64,000 bases of DNA from Nocardia crassostreae (GTDB lineage: Bacteria; Actinomycetota; Actinomycetes; Mycobacteriales; Mycobacteriaceae), in contig NZ_BDCH01000006.1 in the NCBI RefSeq assembly GCF_001613405.1, positions 1-64,000 on the forward strand, read 5' to 3'. The position numbers and the translations under genes were made by a program. A model generated the notes under the pieces. That model was not told where the DNA came from. It made no database searches and saw only the letters and a list, made by a program, of their open reading frames with translations. Positions 1-8,893 of the stretch are shown here, in pieces. Every line of letters starts with the position of its first letter. Position 1 is the stretch's first letter.

Positions 1-1
1 C

Positions 2-3000
2 GTTCTGACGACCGAGACACCGACGCTGCAGGTCGCGGCTAGTGGTGCGGTGCCGGCCGGGACGAAGTATTGCTTCAAGGTGTCGACTGGATTTGATGGC
101 CGGACCGGCAGCGTGGCTCAGTCCGGGTGTTTGTCGGAGCCGAAATGGGCGGTGCCGCGGCATGCCCTGCAAGACGGTGGTCGTTACACATGGACGGTCG
201 AGATCGCGCTTCCGGGCGCGGAGACGGCGACGCCGGTGAGCTGGGTTGGTCATTTCACCATCGATCAGCGTTTGGGTGATCCGGGTCTGACACCGACCGA
301 TTCTCTCGGACCCGTGACGGTGAACCTGTTCAATGGCAACGTCCGCTACAACGCGTCGGGCCCGGCCTTCTCGACGTTGGGTGGGCCCGCGGGTGTGGCG
401 CTGGCGTACAACTCGCGCCAAGGAACACCGCGCGGTGTACGAGCGTCGTACTTTAACGATTCCGATCACAACGGCACGCCCGACAACACTCCGGTGCTGG
501 TGCGCACCGAAACCCAGGTCGACCTGCATTGGGGAAACAAGTGGAACGACGAAACCAATAGGGACCCACTACCTCCCGGGCTGGTAGACGACTGGTACGT
601 GATTCGGTGGGAGGCGCAGTTCGAGGCACCCGTCACCGGCGACTATCGCTTCGCCGGCGAGCACGTTGACGGTGCGAAGGTCTGGGTCGGCGACAAGCTG
701 CTCTACGCCAACCTTGAGGCCAGGGATCCCATCACTTCGGGGTTCTTCGAGTCGAATAGTGGCGAGAAGGTGACGTTGACTGCCGGCCAGCGGATTTCGC
801 TGAAGGTCGAGTTGTCTCACCACTCGGCCAAACCGCCGGCGATGGTGCTGTGGGTCAAGAGCAGCCAGGGTGGCATCTTCGGCGGGCAGAACCTGGCGCC
901 GCAGATTGTTTCGGCGCAATGGCTCTACCCCGCCGACCCGCCGCCATTGCCCGCCGGTTGGACACTGTCGGTGCGGGCCAGCGGCTACACCCACGCCGCC
1001 ATGCTCGACGGGGCGGTCGTGCTCACCGATGGCGCGGGCGGCAAACACAGCTGGGCTCGCACGTCCGGCGGGTATACCCCGCCGCCAGGCCGAGACGGCG
1101 TTGTCGCATTCGATGCCAAAGGCCGGCTCTCGGTGACCGAGAACGGCGTTGTCACACTGTTCAACTCCGACGGCACGCTGGCCGAGGTATCAACGGTTCT
1201 CGACAGCAAGAAGCCCGCGTCGCTGCAGTACCGGTACAGCGGTTCCCCCTCGCGGCTGACCGAGATCGTCGATCCGGTCTCGGGACGTTCGCACAAGCTG
1301 CACTACAACACCGACAACAGCAACAGTTGCTACGGCGGGGCATCGATGCCTGCAGGCGCCAACTCGGCTCCAGCACAGCAGTTGTGCCGTATCACCTACT
1401 GGGACGGCACCGAAACCCGTTTGTGGTACGCATTGAACGTGCTGGGGCGGATCGAGAATTCCGGCGCGGCCATCCAAGACTTCAACTATGTCGACTTCGC
1501 TGACGTCAAGAAGAAATACAACAAGACCAACGACCCCATCAAGCGACAGAAACTGCTCGCCGGCATCGGGCCGCTGAGCCTGGTCCTCGGCAACCTTGGA
1601 CATGACTGGACCGCGAGGCAGCAGTTCCCGTCTCAGGCCATTGCCTTCACAGCCATCCAGTACCGAAACATGATCGAAGAGCCCGGCCTGCCGGGCCGCT
1701 ACCGCGCAATCGCGGTGACCGGGCCGTCCTCCGACGGTGGTGCTCTGGGCAACCGGCCTGTACACCAGTACACCTATGATCTGGCTGCGCGGCGATCGAC
1801 GGTCGACATTCTTGGGACTGGCGGATTCGGATCACCACCAGACCGCACCATCACCTGGGACGAGGCTGGACGTGAACTGACCTCGACCGACGCGGTCGGA
1901 GATACCGTTCGCACCGAATGGAACACGAAGGATCAGCTGACAGCGACGGTCGATACGACCGGCCGGCGTACGACGGTGCTCTACGACCATGCCGACCGGC
2001 CGACCGATGAGTACGGTCCGGCACCGGCGGCCTGCTTCAAGGGGCAACTACCGAAGCCGGACTGCGCGGAAACCATGCCGCACTCCCACAAGGAATACGA
2101 CGAAAACCTTGCCGGGCTAGAGGCCGCCTTCTACGACAACCCATACACCTCAGGCGCCCCGAAGGAATGGGTAACCGGTGTCGGCACCACCGACGGCAGC
2201 CTGCAACGGATTTGGGGCTCGACCCCACCGGTCTCCAACGACGACGGCTGGTCGGGCAGGTTCACCGGAGAAGTCAGATTCCCCGACACCGGCGAATACA
2301 AACTCGGCTTCACCGTCGTCGACGGTGTCCGCCTGTGGATCGACGACGTGTTGATCATCGACAGCTGGACCGACAAAGCCAGCACCAGAGTCACGCGCTC
2401 CTACAACAACGCTGCTGCCGGGAGCTGGCATCGGATCCGTATCGATTACTACAACCGCAGCGGCATCTCGGGTGCACTCGACTTCACCTGGACCCCACCA
2501 GGTTCCGGCACTGCTGTGACGGTGCCGGGTGCTGACCTCCGCCCCCGCTACGGCCTCGAAACCAGCAAGGTCACCGACAACACCCCCAACGGTGAGGCGG
2601 CGCGCGCGCCGGCGACGGAGCTTGCGATCAACTATTCGGATCCGAACAACGGCATCGACCCGGTGTTCGGGCTGGCGGTATCCACCACCGGCGATCCGGG
2701 CGGGCTCAACCTCACCGGCCGCACCCTGTACGAAAAGCTCGGCGAAGGATACCTACGCACACTGGCTGCAGCATTGCCGGCCGGTGACCTCGCTAACCCC
2801 GACAAGCGCGGCACCACCACCTACTACGCGGACAACGAAACCCGCGCGAACCCCTGCGAAACGAACTCACCCGCAGCCAACCAAGGCGGCATGGCCAAAA
2901 CCGTTCGTGGAGCAAAGAGCTCGGACGAGGCGACGAACATCGTCGAGACGGTGTACGACACCGCAGGACGGGTCGTCGCCGCGCGCACCGACAACGAGCC

Positions 3001-4966
3001 ATGGTCGTGCGTCAGCTACGACGCTCGTGGTCGCATCACCAAGAAGTTGTTCCCGGCAATGGGCGACCAACCTGCCCGCACCCTCATCTACGACTATGCC
3101 GTCGGCGGAGACCCGACGAAACAAGCCGTCAGCGACGGAAGCGGAACGACCACCACCGTGATCGATCTGCTAGGACAGGTCACCTCGTACACCGACGCCA
3201 ACGGCACCGTCACAATCTCCGAATATGATGTCGCCGGCAGGAAGGTCAGCGAGAAAACCACGATTAAAGGCGCCACTTCGACTCTGAACTTCCACTGGGA
3301 TAACGCATCTCGCCTGAGCCGTCTCGAACTGGATGGTGCGACAGTAGCTACCTCCAGCTACATCGCGGGCGTCCTGACAGGCGTCGGATACGGAAACGGG
3401 TCCGACCTCGCGATCACCCACAACGACGCCGGCTCAACCGTTGGCTTGTCCTGGAAGGTAACCGATTCGACGGTCACCAGCGAGGTGACACGCTCCCAAG
3501 ATCAACGCATCATCGGCGAAAGGATCACTGATACCGCCAATCCTGACAGTCGCTACGACTTCGCCTACACCTACGACGGTGTCGGACGGCTGGTCGCGGC
3601 CGATATACCGTTCCACCGGTTGACCTACAGCTTCGACAGCGACAACGGTTGTGGGCCGAACAAGAACGCGGGACTGAACACCAACCGCACCGCGTCCACT
3701 GACAGTTTAAACGGGGCGCCGGCAGTTACTACCATCTACTGCTACGACGACGCTGATAGGTTGCTGTCCACGAGCGGAGCGACCAACATGTCGCTCACCT
3801 ACGACAATTACGGCAACGCAACCAAAGTCGGCGCCGACATCCTCGGCTACGACTCCAACCTCCGGCATGTATCCACCACGACTGAGACAGGTCGGACGGT
3901 CAAATATACGCGCGATATCAATGACCGCATCATCGTGCGAACGGTCACTGACAACACCAACCCTGCACAGGTGACTCGCTACGGGTTCACCTCCGACTCC
4001 GGTGGTCCTGACTTCGTACTCGACGGCGGCGGGAACCTGCGACAGCGCGTATTGAAGCTTGCCGGTGGCGTCGTGCTCACCAAGAATTACGACTCGCAAT
4101 CGCAACCTGCCGCGACGAACTGGTCCTATCCCAACATCCATGGTGACATCTTGATCACCGCAGATGGTGCCGCGATCCGCACCGGAACCATCCATCTGTA
4201 CGACCCTTTCGGCCAAAACATCGACCCCATCACCGGCACCAGCGGTGACATCGCGATTCCGGCCACCGCGGAAGGCGGCATGGACTTCGGCTGGCTCGGC
4301 CAGCACACCGTCCCGATCGAACACATCGCCAGCCAACAAGCTATCGAGATGGGAGCCCGTACCTACCTGCCGATCTTGGGCAGATTCCTCCAAGTCGATC
4401 CAGTTCTCGGTGGTTCTGCCAATAGCTACGACTACGTCAACGGCGACCCTGTCAATTCGACCGATCTTACGGGTAAATGCCCGATGTGCGTGCTGGTGAT
4501 CCCTGCTATACCCGCCATCATTGAAGGTGGGGCTGCTGCACTTGCCGTTGGAACAGGAATATTGGCAGGGGCCGTGGTGATCGACAAGGTTACCGACCAG
4601 CCAGGACCTTCGGGCGGCGAAACTCCCCGTGATCACCTGGTGCTTGGAAATCGGCACTACGGTCTGGAAGAATTAGCTGCCAAACTGGGTGGTCGGACGC
4701 TGTTGGATGCTGCCGACTGGAAAGCGCAAGTGACAGCTGCTGGCGTGCGTCGGGCGGGAGGTGATCGCAATATGAAAATATCGTTCGCTCTCGACGGCCT
4801 GCCGGGAGGCGACTACGCTACGATCCTGGAGACTGCGCAACTGGCTACCAAATTCAATACTGCTACTGCGACACAGTGGGAACTGGCGGAACTCAGCCGT
4901 TTGGGGGTGCTTGATAGAGTTGACTTCTACGAGAATCAGAAACCAATAAAGAATCCATATAAATAG
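2..4966 (+). CDS. Rhs/YD-repeat polymorphic toxin with two PA14 domains (5' truncated by window)
   Basis: The reading frame is open from base 2, so the gene starts left of the window; the first in-window start-like codon is a GTG at 50. About 1,650 residues are visible. Counting from that GTG, a PA14-like beta-sandwich lies at about residues 124-275 and a second at about 684-822. YD-type repeats (GRT..YTRD, YTYDGVGRLV) run through 1150-1330, and the Rhs core box ends with ARTYLPILGRFLQVDP and SYDYVNGDPVNSTDLTG at about 1440-1476. The last ~162 residues after the core box are lower in GC and unrelated to the repeats, as expected for a swappable Rhs C-terminal toxin. Family knowledge: the Rhs shell encapsulates the C-terminal effector, and PA14 modules often bind glycans. 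Secretion signals would be upstream and are not visible. The toxin activity is not recognised. Confidence 0.9.
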   Translation, partial: VLTTETPTLQVAASGAVPAGTKYCFKVSTGFDGRTGSVAQSGCLSEPKWAVPRHALQDGGRYTWTVEIALPGAETATPVSWVGHFTIDQRLGDPGLTPTDSLGPVTVNLFNGNVRYNASGPAFSTLGGPAGVALAYNSRQGTPRGVRASYFNDSDHNGTPDNTPVLVRTETQVDLHWGNKWNDETNRDPLPPGLVDDWYVIRWEAQFEAPVTGDYRFAGEHVDGAKVWVGDKLLYANLEARDPITSGFFESNSGEKVTLTAGQRISLKVELSHHSAKPPAMVLWVKSSQGGIFGGQNLAPQIVSAQWLYPADPPPLPAGWTLSVRASGYTHAAMLDGAVVLTDGAGGKHSWARTSGGYTPPPGRDGVVAFDAKGRLSVTENGVVTLFNSDGTLAEVSTVLDSKKPASLQYRYSGSPSRLTEIVDPVSGRSHKLHYNTDNSNSCYGGASMPAGANSAPAQQLCRITYWDGTETRLWYALNVLGRIENSGAAIQDFNYVDFADVKKKYNKTNDPIKRQKLLAGIGPLSLVLGNLGHDWTARQQFPSQAIAFTAIQYRNMIEEPGLPGRYRAIAVTGPSSDGGALGNRPVHQYTYDLAARRSTVDILGTGGFGSPPDRTITWDEAGRELTSTDAVGDTVRTEWNTKDQLTATVDTTGRRTTVLYDHADRPTDEYGPAPAACFKGQLPKPDCAETMPHSHKEYDENLAGLEAAFYDNPYTSGAPKEWVTGVGTTDGSLQRIWGSTPPVSNDDGWSGRFTGEVRFPDTGEYKLGFTVVDGVRLWIDDVLIIDSWTDKASTRVTRSYNNAAAGSWHRIRIDYYNRSGISGALDFTWTPPGSGTAVTVPGADLRPRYGLETSKVTDNTPNGEAARAPATELAINYSDPNNGIDPVFGLAVSTTGDPGGLNLTGRTLYEKLGEGYLRTLAAALPAGDLANPDKRGTTTYYADNETRANPCETNSPAANQGGMAKTVRGAKSSDEATNIVETVYDTAGRVVAARTDNEPWSCVSYDARGRITKKLFPAMGDQPARTLIYDYAVGGDPTKQAVSDGSGTTTTVIDLLGQVTSYTDANGTVTISEYDVAGRKVSEKTTIKGATSTLNFHWDNASRLSRLELDGATVATSSYIAGVLTGVGYGNGSDLAITHNDAGSTVGLSWKVTDSTVTSEVTRSQDQRIIGERITDTANPDSRYDFAYTYDGVGRLVAADIPFHRLTYSFDSDNGCGPNKNAGLNTNRTASTDSLNGAPAVTTIYCYDDADRLLSTSGATNMSLTYDNYGNATKVGADILGYDSNLRHVSTTTETGRTVKYTRDINDRIIVRTVTDNTNPAQVTRYGFTSDSGGPDFVLDGGGNLRQRVLKLAGGVVLTKNYDSQSQPAATNWSYPNIHGDILITADGAAIRTGTIHLYDPFGQNIDPITGTSGDIAIPATAEGGMDFGWLGQHTVPIEHIASQQAIEMGARTYLPILGRFLQVDPVLGGSANSYDYVNGDPVNSTDLTGKCPMCVLVIPAIPAIIEGGAAALAVGTGILAGAVVIDKVTDQPGPSGGETPRDHLVLGNRHYGLEELAAKLGGRTLLDAADWKAQVTAAGVRRAGGDRNMKISFALDGLPGGDYATILETAQLATKFNTATATQWELAELSRLGVLDRVDFYENQKPIKNPYK

Positions 4967-5006
4967 GACTTCGAGGACGTGCTCGACTTGGATTTAAGAG
5001 GATTGA

Positions 5007-5432
5007 ATGAACATTACCCAAGGCCAGCTGCCGGTTAGATTTGATCGAAAATTTCATCTGAGCTACGTAGAAAGTCATGCTCAATTACTTCTTCGTAGTG
5101 GCAGGGGTGGTTATCATCGAGGTCAGACCTTGAGACACGATTCAGTCGTTGATATTCTATTCAAGAATGTTGCCACTCTGGCGCTAATGGAAAGTTTTAT
5201 TCCCCTGGAGATATCGCTCGCCGATGAGGTCGAGGTTGAAAAGTTTCGCCGATTCCTGAAATGCGAGCTGGGCAACCGGAATCTCTATGCCTTGCGCGGA
5301 GAGGATGGACTCGGCTATGTGCTTGCCGGAGCACTTTACTGGGTTGACGATCATGATGGTTCCACGGAGGAACCCAGCGTTCTCATTGCAACACCAGAGC
5401 GTTCGGAGAATATGGTGGTGATGAGAGCGTAA
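5007..5432 (+). CDS. Candidate immunity protein for the Rhs C-terminal toxin
   Basis: A 141-residue acidic, soluble protein with no signal peptide or membrane segment. It starts 40 bp after the Rhs stop codon and has a clear ribosome binding site (aagagga at 4996-5002, 4 nt before the ATG). GC content is visibly lower than in the housekeeping genes and similar to the Rhs tip, suggesting the two travelled together. Position directly after an Rhs C-terminus is the usual place for a cognate immunity gene. No family is recognised from sequence. Features are a hydrophobic/acidic middle (LALMESFIPLEISLADEVEV) and an acidic stretch YWVDDHDGSTEE near the end. The immunity role rests on position and size only. 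Confidence 0.65.
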   Translation: MNITQGQLPVRFDRKFHLSYVESHAQLLLRSGRGGYHRGQTLRHDSVVDILFKNVATLALMESFIPLEISLADEVEVEKFRRFLKCELGNRNLYALRGEDGLGYVLAGALYWVDDHDGSTEEPSVLIATPERSENMVVMRA

Positions 5433-5792
5433 TGGCCTGAAATTGCCGAGCCTGGATCAAGGGGCGACAACCCGCTGGTCGAGCTTGGATCCGCACCCTC
5501 GATTGGCACCAGACCATCGGCCTGGTGCCAATCGAGGCCGGATGGATGGCGCGGGTAATCACGTGGTTCGGACTGAACAAGGTCATCGATCCAGATGAAA
5601 TTGGTTTCCGCGATGCGTTATGGGCCTCGTCGAGTCGGACCTGTTCCTCGGGCTGCGGCCGCCTATGCCTGTCGCAGCCAGTCAGTCCGTGAGCCTCTCG
5701 AGGCGAGATGTCTCCCCCGCGCGGGTTCCGGTCACCGGAAGGTGCAAGGTGCTGCGACCATCGTGTGCCGTGGTCGACCGTCAGGTGGTGTG
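5433..5792. other. Gene-poor stretch after the toxin/immunity pair
   Basis: No reading frame here resembles a known protein or has a good start. Short frames on both strands look like coding remnants, for instance a plus-strand frame around 5500-5620 reading GWMARVITWFGLNKVIDPDE, but none is long enough to name. It may be a decayed gene or mobile-element remnant. It contains the inverted repeat listed separately. Confidence 0.5.
5497..5537. terminator. Perfect 16-bp inverted repeat, possible terminator of the immunity gene
   Basis: Arms at 5497-5512 and 5522-5537 are perfectly complementary (cctcgattggcaccag and its reverse complement) around a 9-nt loop. It lies 65 bp after the candidate immunity gene. 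No T-run follows, so it could be a factor-independent hairpin typical of high-GC genomes, or a protein/recombinase site. Confidence 0.5.
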
Positions 5793-6323
5793 TCACCGTG
5801 GTCGGGGCATGACCATGGCGAGCCAATCTGCCAACATCGCAAAGTCACTGCACCGCACGCCGATTCGCGAGTCTACGCGATGTAGGAGACTTTGGCTCCG
5901 GTGCTGTTCCGTTACCCACTCCCGGTCCCTGTCGCTGATCTCGTCGCCGATCCAGATGAATGGCCGTCCGGCGGCCCATTCGACCAATGTGCGGGTCTTC
6001 CAGTGCAATCCGAACCATTCGTCGACTCGATCATCGGACCTGTCCGGCCATTCCACTACCGCCAATGTGGGCAAGCCCAGCACTGAACCGAGGGAATCGT
6101 TGGCTTCTTGTCCCCAGGTCGTGGCCCACACCAGCTCGCAGGACAAGCTCGACAACAGCGGTCCCAGGTCAGGGTCGAGCCATGCCATGAGCGGGTTCGG
6201 CCCATCTTGCCGTTCTTGGCCGCGCGGGGAACTCAGCCGTGCACTTGTGAGTGTCTCACCGAAGGGTATGAGCGGTCCGTCAACGTCGAGGAAGAGTAGT
6301 GGGCGGTGCAGCGTGTCCATCAC
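5793..6323 (-). CDS. HAD-like domain protein
   Basis: A 176-residue soluble protein. An N-terminal LLFLDVDGPL gives the HAD motif I DxDG with the nucleophile aspartate. A second conserved block ELVWATTWGQEAN follows near residue 65, and an acidic motif IV-like WIGDEISDRDREW lies near residue 125. This pattern matches the small actinobacterial HAD family related to the phosphatase-like domain of RNA-repair proteins. Substrate is unknown. It reads toward the Rhs block and is flanked by gene-poor DNA, so it may belong to the accessory segment next to tRNA-Arg. Function beyond a probable phosphohydrolase fold is inference. Confidence 0.75.
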   Translation of the reverse strand: MMDTLHRPLLFLDVDGPLIPFGETLTSARLSSPRGQERQDGPNPLMAWLDPDLGPLLSSLSCELVWATTWGQEANDSLGSVLGLPTLAVVEWPDRSDDRVDEWFGLHWKTRTLVEWAAGRPFIWIGDEISDRDREWVTEQHRSQSLLHRVDSRIGVRCSDFAMLADWLAMVMPRPR

Positions 6324-6615
6324 CTTCGAAGGCTAGCTGGTGCGCAGGAGGCCAATGGTCGGGCCTCATCGCAGTGAGGATCTCGCGCAGCCGGTGATAG
6401 ACCAGGACAATATCGTTGCGAGATTAATCTCACAGTCGACGGGTGCGGGGCCGGGGTCGCTGGGACCCGCATGCCAACCGCGTACAGGATCATAAGCAGA
6501 CACTGGACTTGAATCGGTCTTGCTGGAGGTGGTTCTGGCATCAGCCAACAGGCAAAATGTTCGGTAGCTAATTTTTGGCCTTTTCTTGGTGAAAGTCCAG
6601 TGCAGCGATTGCACT
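6324..6615. other. Intergenic region, nothing recognised
   Basis: About 290 bp between the HAD gene start and the tRNA-Arg terminator region. Short frames on both strands have no recognisable domains. It presumably holds the promoter of the minus-strand HAD gene, but no convincing -10/-35 pair is seen. Confidence 0.5.
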
Positions 6616-6655
6616 AAGAGCCCCCTGACCGAAATTGCCTGGTCAGGAGGCTCTT
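6616..6655 (-). terminator. Hairpin downstream of tRNA-Arg
   Basis: Arms 6616-6630 and 6641-6655 pair in 14 of 15 positions around a 10-nt loop, starting 5 nt beyond the 3' end of the minus-strand tRNA-Arg. Likely transcription end of the tRNA. Confidence 0.6.
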
Positions 6656-6659
6656 GCTG

Positions 6660-6732
6660 CGCGCCCGGAGAGACTCGAACTCCCAACCTTCTGATCCGTA
6701 GTCAGATGCTCTATCCGTTGAGCTACGGGCGC
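6660..6732 (-). tRNA. tRNA-Arg(ACG)
   Basis: Read on the minus strand, the acceptor arms are GCGCCCG/CGGGCGC with discriminator G. The anticodon stem TCTGA/TCAGA encloses the loop CTACGGA, giving anticodon ACG. The T-arm has GTTCGAGTC. Length is 73 nt, without encoded CCA. Such tRNA genes are common integration sites; the tRNA 3' end faces the Rhs/HAD block on the left. Confidence 0.95.
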
Positions 6733-6771
6733 AGGGCTATTCACTTGTTGTACCCGGCGTACCGGGTTTGG

Positions 6772-6858
6772 CGGAGGCGAGAGGATTTGAACCTCCGGTC
6801 CCCGTGAAGGGACAACTCATTAGCAGTGAGTCCCATTCGGCCGCTCTGGCACGCCTCC
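6772..6858 (-). tRNA. tRNA-Ser(GCT)
   Basis: Minus-strand 87-nt class II tRNA. Acceptor GGAGGCG/CGCCTCC with discriminator G, an anticodon stem-loop around CTGCTAA giving anticodon GCT, a long variable arm (GTCCCTTCACGGGGAC) and a T-loop GGTTCAAATCC. Immediately upstream of tRNA-Arg, probably co-transcribed. Confidence 0.95.
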
Positions 6859-6946
6859 TGGAGCCTTCTCTTCCGAGGGCACCAGTCCTTTCGAACCGCC
6901 GGGACGAAAGATTACACAGCGACCGACCAATAGGCAAAACGGCTGG

Positions 6947-7636
6947 TCAGCGCAGGTGACTGTCGAACCAATCGAAGATGCGGGTCTGGGCGTCGACGAC
7001 GCAGGCGTCGTCCAGGGCGGCCGGATCGAAGCCCGGATGGTCGGGGCGGTGGTGCAGGCCCGGATAGGTGACGACGAGGGTCGCCACATCGGCGCGGGCG
7101 GCGGCCTCGCGGAGGCGGTCGACCTGGTCGGGCGGGGTGCGCGGATCGTCGGCGCCGAACAGGCCCAGCCAGGGGGCTTTCAGATCGCGGACCGCCGTCA
7201 TGAGGTCGATTGCCTGTGGGGTGAGCGCGGATTCGATGCCGGGGCAGGCCACGCTGACGGCCGCGCCGATGCGGCTGTTGGTCGCGACCAGGGCGGCGGC
7301 GGTGCCGGCCGAATCGAAGCCGAGCACGCCGATGCAGTCGCGGAAGACGCCGTGTCCGGTGAGCCAGTCGAAGCAGGCGTCGAAGTCGGCGAAGAGTTCG
7401 GCGCCGAAAACCCGATCGGGTGCGACGCCATTGGAGCGATGAAACAGGTCGGGGGCCAATACGGTCCACCCGTCCTCGGCCAGCGAGCGCATGAGTTCCA
7501 GCAATGGCTCGGTGAATTCACGTGATTCGTGCAGGACCACGATGCCGCCGCGGGTGTGACCGTCGGGTTCGATCACGGTGAGGGGGACCCTGGTGGTGTC
7601 GTGCACAGGTGCTAGATCGCGGTAAACGCCCGACAT
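6947..7636 (-). CDS. Dienelactone hydrolase-like alpha/beta hydrolase
   Basis: 229 residues, full length for the dienelactone hydrolase (DLH) family, cytoplasmic. GIVVLHESREFTE carries the conserved glutamate near residue 37, FGADDPRTPPDQV the acid loop, and YPGLHHRPDHPGF the catalytic histidine. The nucleophile elbow reads VLGFDSAG, so aspartate 108 stands where the DLH cysteine (G-x-C-x-G-G) is expected, with serine 109 next to it. The enzyme may use a different nucleophile or be non-hydrolytic. Divergent from the aminotransferase gene, with about 170 bp of shared upstream DNA. Substrate not predictable. Confidence 0.8.
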   Translation of the reverse strand: MSGVYRDLAPVHDTTRVPLTVIEPDGHTRGGIVVLHESREFTEPLLELMRSLAEDGWTVLAPDLFHRSNGVAPDRVFGAELFADFDACFDWLTGHGVFRDCIGVLGFDSAGTAAALVATNSRIGAAVSVACPGIESALTPQAIDLMTAVRDLKAPWLGLFGADDPRTPPDQVDRLREAAARADVATLVVTYPGLHHRPDHPGFDPAALDDACVVDAQTRIFDWFDSHLR

Positions 7637-7806
7637 AGAGCCAGACTAGTTGCGCTAGGTAAAGTCGGGATAAATCTTTTCGGGGACGACCTCCTTCCGG
7701 AGATTTTCCGGTGAGCGCCGGAAACTTTCCGACGACTCGACCACTTTCGGCAAACCCGGTGACACCACCCAGCATCCATATGACCGGTTCCACATAGGGT
7801 GGAGGG

Positions 7807-8886
7807 GTGAGTGCGCATATTCGACCGGATCTGGACGCCATCCCCGCGTACGTGGTCGGCCGCAGCCACCCCGGCGCGGTCAAGCTGGCCAGCAACGAGA
7901 CAACTTTTCCGCCGCTACCGTCGGTGGCCAAGGCGATCGCGGAGGCCGCCGAGACGGTCAACCGGTATCCCGATAATGCCGCCATCGAATTGCGTACCGC
8001 CATAGCGGATTTCACCGGCGTGGCACTGGAGAACGTGACCGTCGGCTGCGGCAGCGTGGCGCTGTGCCAGGAACTGGTGCAGATCACCTGCCTCGCACCC
8101 ACCGACGAGGTGCTGTTCGCGTGGCGCTCCTTCGAGGCGTACCCGATCGTCACCCGGGTCGGCGGCGCGACGGCGGTCACGGTGCCGCTGGATGATGAAT
8201 TCGCCCACGATCTGGACGCGCTCGCGGCCGCGATCACCCCGAACACCCGGGTCGTCTTCGTCTGCAACCCGAACAACCCGACCGGTACCGCACGAACCAA
8301 GGCGGAGATCGTCCGCTTCCTGGACGTGGTCCCCTCGAACGTGCTGATCGTGCTCGACGAGGCCTACTACGAATACCTGCGGCTGCCCGCCGACGACCAC
8401 CCGAATGGCGTCGAACTCGGCCGCACCCGCCCGAATGTCCTTGTCCTGCGCACCTTCTCGAAGGCCTACGGTCTGGCGGGGCTGCGTGTCGGCTACGCGA
8501 TCGGCCACCCCGACGTGATCACCGCCCTCATGAAGGTCCACATCCCCTTCAGCGTCAACAAGGTCGCCCAGGCCGCCGCCATCGCCTCCCTCGAGGCCCG
8601 CCACGAACTCCTGGAGCGCACCGACGCCGTCATCGCCGAACGCGACCGCATGCGCACCGCCCTCCTGGACGCGGGCTACACGGTTCCCCCCAGCCAGACC
8701 AACTTCATCTGGCTCCCCCTCGGCGACCGCAGCCTCGAATGCGGCGAAGCCAGCGCCGAAGCCGGTGTCCTGGTCCGCCCCTACGGCACCGACGGCGTCC
8801 GCGTCACCGCCGGTGACCCGCACGAGAACGACCAGTTCCTCGCCTTCGCCACCGACCCGGCGGTCATCGCGCGATTCGTCGGCTGA
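7807..8886 (+). CDS. pat: Histidinol-phosphate/aromatic aminotransferase (HisC2/Pat type)
   Basis: 359-residue fold-type I PLP aminotransferase. VKLASNETTFPPLPSV near the N-terminus, FVCNPNNPTGT, the DEAYYEY aspartate/tyrosine pair, and RTFSKAYGLAGLRVGY with the Schiff-base lysine at about residue 219 are all present, and a C-terminal RPYGTDGVRVT block provides the carboxylate-binding arginine. The N-terminus resembles M. tuberculosis Pat/HisC2 (Rv3772), which acts on aromatic amino acids or histidinol phosphate, and the location upstream of an Rv3777-Rv3783-like block agrees. Start is the GTG at 7807, with ggagg just upstream. Confidence 0.9.
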   Translation: MSAHIRPDLDAIPAYVVGRSHPGAVKLASNETTFPPLPSVAKAIAEAAETVNRYPDNAAIELRTAIADFTGVALENVTVGCGSVALCQELVQITCLAPTDEVLFAWRSFEAYPIVTRVGGATAVTVPLDDEFAHDLDALAAAITPNTRVVFVCNPNNPTGTARTKAEIVRFLDVVPSNVLIVLDEAYYEYLRLPADDHPNGVELGRTRPNVLVLRTFSKAYGLAGLRVGYAIGHPDVITALMKVHIPFSVNKVAQAAAIASLEARHELLERTDAVIAERDRMRTALLDAGYTVPPSQTNFIWLPLGDRSLECGEASAEAGVLVRPYGTDGVRVTAGDPHENDQFLAFATDPAVIARFVG

Positions 8887-8893
8887 CCCGCGG

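Noticed and set aside
5383..5826. 147-codon minus-strand frame near the Rhs module
   Set aside because: Overlaps the end of the immunity gene antisense and has no recognisable motif.
7691..7724. Inverted repeat tttccgg-N6-ccggaaa as operator or terminator
   Set aside because: Present in the DLH-aminotransferase gap, but short and surrounded by similar ttccgg words; no clear role, so not listed as a feature.
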